Below are positions 33,693 to 38,184 of a stretch of 38,184 nucleotides of DNA, in pieces. The translations under genes and the position numbers were made by a program. Below the pieces are notes generated by a model, which was not told where the DNA came from, made no database searches, and worked only from the letters and a program-made list of their open reading frames with translations. The DNA lies in the NCBI GenBank assembly GCA_007692645.1, contig REBR01000170.1, positions 1 to 38,184 of the forward strand, given 5' to 3'. This stretch comes from Halomonadaceae bacterium (lineage in GTDB: Bacteria > Pseudomonadota > Gammaproteobacteria > Pseudomonadales > Oleiphilaceae). Each line of letters begins with the position of its first letter. Position 1 is the stretch's first letter.

Positions 33693-34046
33693 ATGAGTGT
33701 AGTGCAGGCGCAGGCCGCCACACCGGTCTTTTTTACTGACTCCGCCGTCAACAAGGTGCGGTCCCTGGTAGAGGAAGAGGGTAATCCAGAACTCAAGCTG
33801 CGGGTTTTTGTCACCGGCGGCGGTTGCTCAGGTTTTCAGTATGGCTTCACCTTCGATGAAGACCAGGCAGAGGACGATACTGCCGTGGAAAAAGATGGGG
33901 TTACCTTGCTGGTAGATCCCATGAGTTATCAGTATCTGGTAGGCGCCACAGTAGATTATCAGGAGGGGCTGCAAGGGGCTCAGTTTCTGATTCAGAACCC
34001 TAATGCCAGCACCACCTGCGGCTGTGGTTCCTCCTTTTCCATCTGA
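33693..34046 (+). CDS. erpA: Iron-sulfur cluster insertion protein ErpA
   Basis: A-type carrier that delivers iron-sulfur clusters to apoproteins, including IspG/IspH in isoprenoid synthesis. 117 residues from ATG 33693, chosen for the GAGG site upstream; the longer frame adds ten residues unlike the family. The three ligand cysteines are C45 ([12 protein letters not shown]) and C109/C111 (TTCGCGSSF). Ends 11 bases before the convergent anmK stop, with no clear terminator between. Confidence 0.97.
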   Translation: MSVVQAQAATPVFFTDSAVNKVRSLVEEEGNPELKLRVFVTGGGCSGFQYGFTFDEDQAEDDTAVEKDGVTLLVDPMSYQYLVGATVDYQEGLQGAQFLIQNPNASTTCGCGSSFSI

Positions 34047-34057
34047 TTGATTATCTT

Positions 34058-35185
34058 TCAGGTGTCTGTGGTCTTTCCGGGATAAAGCCCACCCAGTACC
34101 CGATAGCCCCGGGCCCCAGTCACCGCCGGTAGGTTGCCGGGCAGCTGCTGCAGATGGCGCATAGCCAGCCAGGCAAAAGCAGCCCCTTCAACCGCTTGCG
34201 GGCCCAGCCCCAGACTTTCCGTGGAAAGCACAACGCAGGGTGATACCAGGGTTTCCAGTTCACGCATTAGCGCCAGGTTATAAGCCCCGCCACCGCAGAT
34301 ATACAGGGCTTGCGGTTTGCCAGCCTGGGACAGACTTTGGGCAATGGTCGTAGCGGTTAAAGCCAGCAAAGTGCGCTGAACATCCTCCACAGCCAGAGAG
34401 GGTAGCTGCCGCAGATGTGCCGTCAGCCACTGTTCATTGAAATATTCCCTGCCGGTACTGCGGGGCCCGCAGCGCTGAAAGAAGTTATCTGCCAGCATGG
34501 CCTGTAACAGCTCGGGAATCACCTGTCCGCTGGCGGCCCAGTCGCCATTCCCGTCATAGGGCTGACCCTGATGCAGTTGGCACCAGAGATCCATCAGACG
34601 GTTACCCGGTCCGGTATCACACCCGAGAACATCCCCCTCGGCAGGCAGCCAGGTCAGATTGGCCATGCCGCCGATATTGACAATGGCCCGGTCCTCACCC
34701 GAATGGTTAAAGCACCAGTGGTGAAAGGCTGGGGCCAGTGGCGCCCCCTGTCCTCCCGCTGCCATATCCCGGCGGCGAAAGTCCGCAATCACATCGATGC
34801 TGGTCTTTTCCGCAATCACGTTCGGGTCACCCAACTGCAGGGTAAAGCTGGTGTGGGATTCAGGTTCGTGGCGAATAGTCTGGCCGTGGCTGCCGATGGC
34901 TCTGACTGCTGTGGCCGGGAGCTGGTGCTGCGCCAGTAATGCCAGCACACAGTTTGCGAAGTGCTCCCCGACCCGGGTATCGGTTTCACCAATATCATGG
35001 GGAGTGCCGCAGTTGTTCACTAACTGTTCCAGAAGTGCCAGGGTAGCTGGGGGGTAGGGGGCGTGAAAGTGGGACAGTGTCTGGGGTGGCTGAGTGTTCA
35101 GGTCCACCAGAACGGCATCAGTGCCGTCCATGCTGGTGCCTGACATAAGGCCAATATAAAGAGTTGAGGGCGGCTGGGATGGCAT
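34058..35185 (-). CDS. anmK: Anhydro-N-acetylmuramic acid kinase
   Basis: Phosphorylates 1,6-anhydro-MurNAc with ring opening to MurNAc-6-phosphate, part of peptidoglycan recycling. 375 residues. The ASKHA-fold ATPase motifs are YIGLMSGTSMDGTDAVLVDL (phosphate loop), IGSHGQTIRH, NIGGMANLTWLP, GCDTGPGNRLMD and ICGGGAYNLALM. Thirteen bases downstream of the M23 peptidase gene on the same strand, so a wall-turnover operon: peptidase, then recycling kinase. The same pairing with tyrS across the divergent promoter occurs in Pseudomonas. Confidence 0.97.
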   Translation of the reverse strand: MPSQPPSTLYIGLMSGTSMDGTDAVLVDLNTQPPQTLSHFHAPYPPATLALLEQLVNNCGTPHDIGETDTRVGEHFANCVLALLAQHQLPATAVRAIGSHGQTIRHEPESHTSFTLQLGDPNVIAEKTSIDVIADFRRRDMAAGGQGAPLAPAFHHWCFNHSGEDRAIVNIGGMANLTWLPAEGDVLGCDTGPGNRLMDLWCQLHQGQPYDGNGDWAASGQVIPELLQAMLADNFFQRCGPRSTGREYFNEQWLTAHLRQLPSLAVEDVQRTLLALTATTIAQSLSQAGKPQALYICGGGAYNLALMRELETLVSPCVVLSTESLGLGPQAVEGAAFAWLAMRHLQQLPGNLPAVTGARGYRVLGGLYPGKTTDT

Positions 35186-35198
35186 TATCGTTCAGCCC

Positions 35199-36662
35199 TC
35201 ATTCTTCTGCCATTGCCACCTGGAAAGACTCATCACGGGTCGCCAGCTGGGCCATCAACGGCTGGGACTGGGTCTGGAAAGCGGTCATCTGCTCTTTGGG
35301 TACCGGGTCAGCATCGGGCAGTGCTACCCGCATAGGGTCCCGGGGCTGGCCATGCTGACGGTATTCGTAATGCAGGTGAGGACCGGTAGCCATGCCAGAC
35401 ATGCCCACATAGCCAATAACCTGGCCTTGCCGTACCCGGCCCCCTTCCTGAATACCGCTGGCGTAACCGTTCAGGTGGGCATAGACAGTTTCTACCCCGT
35501 TACCGTGCTGGATACGGATAGTTCTGCCATAACCTCCATCACGCCGGGCATGGCGTACCCGGCCATCACCGGCGGCGCGCACTGGTGTGCCCGTGGGAGC
35601 GGCAAAGTCAGTGCCCTGGTGAGGGCGTACACGGTTGAGGATGGGGTGGCGCCGTTGCGGGTCAAAACGGGAGGATATGCGACTGTACTCCAGGGGCGTT
35701 CGGATAAAGGCTTTGCGCAGGCTGGTGCCGTCAGGGGCGAAATACTCGCTGTGGCCTTCACTGTTGGTAAACAGAATCGCAGTAAGGTTCTTGCCGCGGT
35801 TGTGAAAGTTTGCCGACAGAATGCGGCCATAACCCACTTTCTCACCATCAACATGAAGCTCTTCATACAAGACTGAGAAGCGGTCACCACGTCGCAGGTC
35901 GCGACCAAAGTCAATCTGCCAGCCGAATATGCTGGCCAGGTTAGAGCTTAAGCGATTGTTAAGGCCGGCACGGCGGGCTGACAGGGCAAAGGATGACTCG
36001 ATTTCACCACCGGCAAAAGCCAGAATAATATCAGGCTCACGGCTGACTTCCGTGGTTTTGAAGCCCTCTTCACCGAGATTGGCCTGCAACTTTTTTGTGC
36101 GGTTCTGGTGCAGGGTCAGCTGTTGTAGCTGCCCCTCTTCATTTAAGACAAAATCGATCTGCTGCCCCTGGCGCAGGCGGCCCAGTTGGTCTGACAGACC
36201 TTCGCCCCGCAGCACCTGGTACATGGCACTGTCGTTGAGTCCTGCCCGGGAAAACAGCCGTGACAGGGTATCCCCGGCCTTAACTTCAAAGGTTTTCTCG
36301 GTTAACTGGGGTTCCGGGGGAGCGGTGACCTCTTCAACGGGAGGCTTCTGCTGCTGGTTATCTGTAACCAGTTGCTGGTCAGCAATATTCGCTCTGGAAG
36401 GCGCTGCAGCGGCAATGCGTGCTGCACGCTGCTGTTCTTCCACAGTAAACAGGGGGGTTGCCTGCTCCTGCTCTTCAGCGGCCATGGCTTCTACGGCCAG
36501 AGCAGACAGGGCGGGCCGGAGTTCGCCACTATCAAGATCCAGCTGCGAAGAGATACGCTGCGCTTCGACATCGCTACCCGGGCTTAGCGTCAGAACCAGC
36601 CCGAAGACTGTGGTAACGCCGGCGATGACCGCCATGTGAAGTTTGGGAAAATGTGTGACCAC
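35199..36662 (-). CDS. M23 family peptidoglycan endopeptidase (MepM/OapA-like)
   Basis: 487 residues. An N-terminal signal anchor (about 8-28) is followed by an alanine/glutamine-rich linker, an OapA/LysM-like domain with FEVKAGDTLSRLFSRAGL (about 125), a second N-terminal LytM-like module, and the catalytic LytM domain (about 340-440). The metal site is complete: RPHQGTDFAAP supplies H and D, YAHLNG and the GPHLHYE motif supply the other histidines. It would cut peptide cross-links in the periplasm to allow wall growth. The GTG start at 36662 has no good ribosome site; an internal ATG nine codons on is an alternative. anmK follows. Confidence 0.93.
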   Translation of the reverse strand: MVTHFPKLHMAVIAGVTTVFGLVLTLSPGSDVEAQRISSQLDLDSGELRPALSALAVEAMAAEEQEQATPLFTVEEQQRAARIAAAAPSRANIADQQLVTDNQQQKPPVEEVTAPPEPQLTEKTFEVKAGDTLSRLFSRAGLNDSAMYQVLRGEGLSDQLGRLRQGQQIDFVLNEEGQLQQLTLHQNRTKKLQANLGEEGFKTTEVSREPDIILAFAGGEIESSFALSARRAGLNNRLSSNLASIFGWQIDFGRDLRRGDRFSVLYEELHVDGEKVGYGRILSANFHNRGKNLTAILFTNSEGHSEYFAPDGTSLRKAFIRTPLEYSRISSRFDPQRRHPILNRVRPHQGTDFAAPTGTPVRAAGDGRVRHARRDGGYGRTIRIQHGNGVETVYAHLNGYASGIQEGGRVRQGQVIGYVGMSGMATGPHLHYEYRQHGQPRDPMRVALPDADPVPKEQMTAFQTQSQPLMAQLATRDESFQVAMAEE

Positions 36663-36802
36663 AGGGGGAGCCCGTTTTTGTAGTTGAATTGGCAGGTTGC
36701 AAGACTAATTCATAAAGTAGGTGAAGTATAATCCAAGGTGTGGTTATGGCAAAAACGAAATGCAGGCCAAAATCCCGGAAATGTTCACCTGTTCGCTATC
36801 CC

Positions 36803-36811
36803 TGCTATAAT
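36803..36811 (+). promoter_or_regulatory. Extended -10 promoter for tyrS
   Basis: TGC-TATAAT, a full extended -10, lies 110 bases before the tyrS ATG. A second perfect TATAAT sits at 36727-36732 without a good -35. The rest of the 260-base peptidase-tyrS gap shows no T-box or other recognised leader. Confidence 0.6.
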
Positions 36812-36922
36812 CCGCGGTCCTGCAAGGCCAGTGCTGGTGCGGTGTTTACCCCAGAGCCTGAGCTCCTGTAAGGCGAATTAGGATTTTGTCATCATCTGTA
36901 TCTTGGTACCGGGAACCCCTTA

Positions 36923-38122
36923 ATGACTTCAATCGACGATGCTCTGGCCCTGATTAAACGTGGCATAGACGAGCTAATTTCAGAAGACGAGCTGATCCAG
37001 AAGCTGAAATCAGGCCGTCGGCTGAAGATAAAGGCGGGCTTCGACCCCACAGCGCCAGATCTGCATTTTGGTCACACCGTGCTGATCAACAAGCTGCGAC
37101 AGTTTCAGGATCTCGGTCATGAGGTGATTTTTCTGATCGGCGATTTTACCGGAATGATTGGTGACCCCAGTGGTAAAAACGTGACCCGGCCGCCCCTGAG
37201 TGCTGAGGACGTTGCCCGTAATGCTGAGACCTATAAAGAACAGGTGTTCCGCATTCTGGACCCGGAAAAGACCACAGTGGTGTTTAACTCCCAGTGGATG
37301 GGGCAGATGTCTGCTGCGGACATGATCAAGCTGGCTGGGCAATCTACCGTGGCGCGGATGCTGGAGCGGGATGATTTCCACAAGCGTTATACCGGTAACC
37401 GCGCCATTGCCATTCATGAATTCCTCTATCCGCTGATACAGGGGTACGATTCCGTAGCGCTGGAAGCAGATGTGGAGCTGGGCGGTACGGATCAGAAGTT
37501 CAACCTGCTCATGGGGCGCACTCTGCAGGGCCGTTATCAGCAGTCTGCCCAGGTGGTGTTGACCATGCCACTGCTTGAAGGGTTGGATGGTGTGCAGAAA
37601 ATGTCCAAATCCCTGGGCAACTATATCGGTGTGACAGACTCCCCGGGTGAGATGTATACCAAGATACTGTCGGTACCGGATGATCTCACATGGCGTTACT
37701 ACGAATTGCTGAGCTTTTTGCCTATGGCTGAGGTGAATGCCATGCGAGAGCAGGTGGCTTCCGGTGGTAACCCCCAGGAGCCAAAGCAGCGGCTTGCCCG
37801 GGAGTTGATTGCCCGCTTCCATAATGAAGAAGCGGCTGCCAATGCCCATAAGTCAGCGGGTAACCGCATGGCCCCCGGTGAAATTCCCGATGATGTGCCA
37901 GAGGTGACCCTGGATGCCGGCGGCGAGAGTAGTCTGTTCATCTTTACCATCCTTAAGGAGGCTGGGTTGGCGCAGTCCGGTAAGGCGGCCAAGGATATGG
38001 TGAAGCAGGGTGCGGTGTTTATCGACGGGGAGCCCCTGGGGGATCGGGTTGAGCTGCCGGTGGGGGGCTCCCATATTATTCAGGCGGGCAAAAAGAAGAT
38101 TGCCCGGGTGCATTTGCAGTAA
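36923..38122 (+). CDS. tyrS: Tyrosyl-tRNA synthetase, TyrZ type
   Basis: Charges tRNA-Tyr with tyrosine. 399 residues. The Rossmann catalytic core has [14 protein letters not shown], with the HIGH-type HFGH at 48-51, [14 protein letters not shown], and [18 protein letters not shown] is at 226-230. The C-terminal S4 RNA-binding domain contains [23 protein letters not shown] plus KMSKS marks the TyrZ lineage, distinct from E. coli TyrRS with KFGKT. In Pseudomonas tyrZ also sits between the M23/anmK genes and an rRNA operon, as the sequence after its stop suggests here. Confidence 0.97.
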   Translation: MTSIDDALALIKRGIDELISEDELIQKLKSGRRLKIKAGFDPTAPDLHFGHTVLINKLRQFQDLGHEVIFLIGDFTGMIGDPSGKNVTRPPLSAEDVARNAETYKEQVFRILDPEKTTVVFNSQWMGQMSAADMIKLAGQSTVARMLERDDFHKRYTGNRAIAIHEFLYPLIQGYDSVALEADVELGGTDQKFNLLMGRTLQGRYQQSAQVVLTMPLLEGLDGVQKMSKSLGNYIGVTDSPGEMYTKILSVPDDLTWRYYELLSFLPMAEVNAMREQVASGGNPQEPKQRLARELIARFHNEEAAANAHKSAGNRMAPGEIPDDVPEVTLDAGGESSLFIFTILKEAGLAQSGKAAKDMVKQGAVFIDGEPLGDRVELPVGGSHIIQAGKKKIARVHLQ

Positions 38123-38136
38123 GTGTTACAAAACCG

Positions 38137-38164
38137 TTGACCCTTGGAGGGAAAGCTGTAGAAT
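38137..38164 (+). promoter_or_regulatory. Strong promoter at the window edge, probably rRNA operon P1
   Basis: TTGACC (38137-38142, 5 of 6) and TAGAAT (38159-38164, 5 of 6) with a 16-base spacer and a GCGC discriminator, the profile of stringently controlled rRNA promoters. It lies 15 bases after the tyrS stop, with nothing else left in the window to transcribe. Confidence 0.6.
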
Positions 38165-38184
38165 GCGCTCTCTCTTGAGGCACA

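Overview
The window is a gene-dense stretch of a gammaproteobacterial chromosome, and almost all of it is housekeeping. GC content looks moderately high. Gene content and several local gene orders match, from memory, three separate Pseudomonas neighbourhoods: rpoD-dnaG-rpsU-tsaD-plsY-folB; mrcB/lipoprotein and sfsA-dksA-gluQ-cbrXAB-crcZ-pcnB-folK-panB-panC-pgi; and argC-bactofilin-erpA-anmK-M23 peptidase-tyrS-rrn. Here they lie within 38 kb, which suggests a relative of the pseudomonads (a Pseudomonadales/Oceanospirillales-type marine lineage such as the Alcanivorax or Marinobacter relatives) rather than Pseudomonas itself. That placement is inference; no rRNA lies inside the window.

Layout. 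1-2600: the 5' end of a chemoreceptor gene, a 450-base non-coding stretch with two strong hairpins, then a glycosyltransferase and a PhyH-family oxygenase that look like accessory cargo. 2647-7206: a CAT-anticodon tRNA and the macromolecular synthesis operon rpsU-dnaG-rpoD (minus strand), with hairpins between rpsU and dnaG and a separate promoter in front of rpoD. 7418-9971: tsaD, plsY, folB and a first folK. 10007-15297: pcnB-folK-panB-panC-pgi, a tight minus-strand operon without panD. 15298-20543: the CbrX-CbrA-CbrB carbon/nitrogen regulatory system and, in the 700-base gap between cbrB and pcnB, an unannotated regulatory RNA of about 400 nt. It has a sigma-54 promoter, several A-rich AAN-type Hfq/Crc sites and an intrinsic terminator, i.e. 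a CrcZ homologue. 20570-24865: gluQ, dksA, sfsA, a pentapeptide-repeat protein and a kinase/ATPase fusion. 25047-30995: mrcB, a TPR lipoprotein, and hemJ-thiD-thiE-hemL. 31219-38122: argC, a coiled-coil membrane protein, bactofilin, erpA, anmK, an M23 peptidase and tyrS. The window ends in a strong promoter that probably drives an rRNA operon just outside it.

The most interesting item is the complete CbrA/CbrB to CrcZ circuit. A transporter-like histidine kinase (CbrA), with the small membrane protein CbrX overlapping its start, would phosphorylate the sigma-54 activator CbrB. CbrB would bind GTTAC/GTAAC elements and fire the -24/-12 promoter at 15829-15844. The RNA made there would sequester Hfq/Crc and relieve catabolite repression. 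The gene at 32305 carries an AACAACAA motif near its start and is a possible local target. The other genes are conventional; several start codons were corrected from the longest reading frame.
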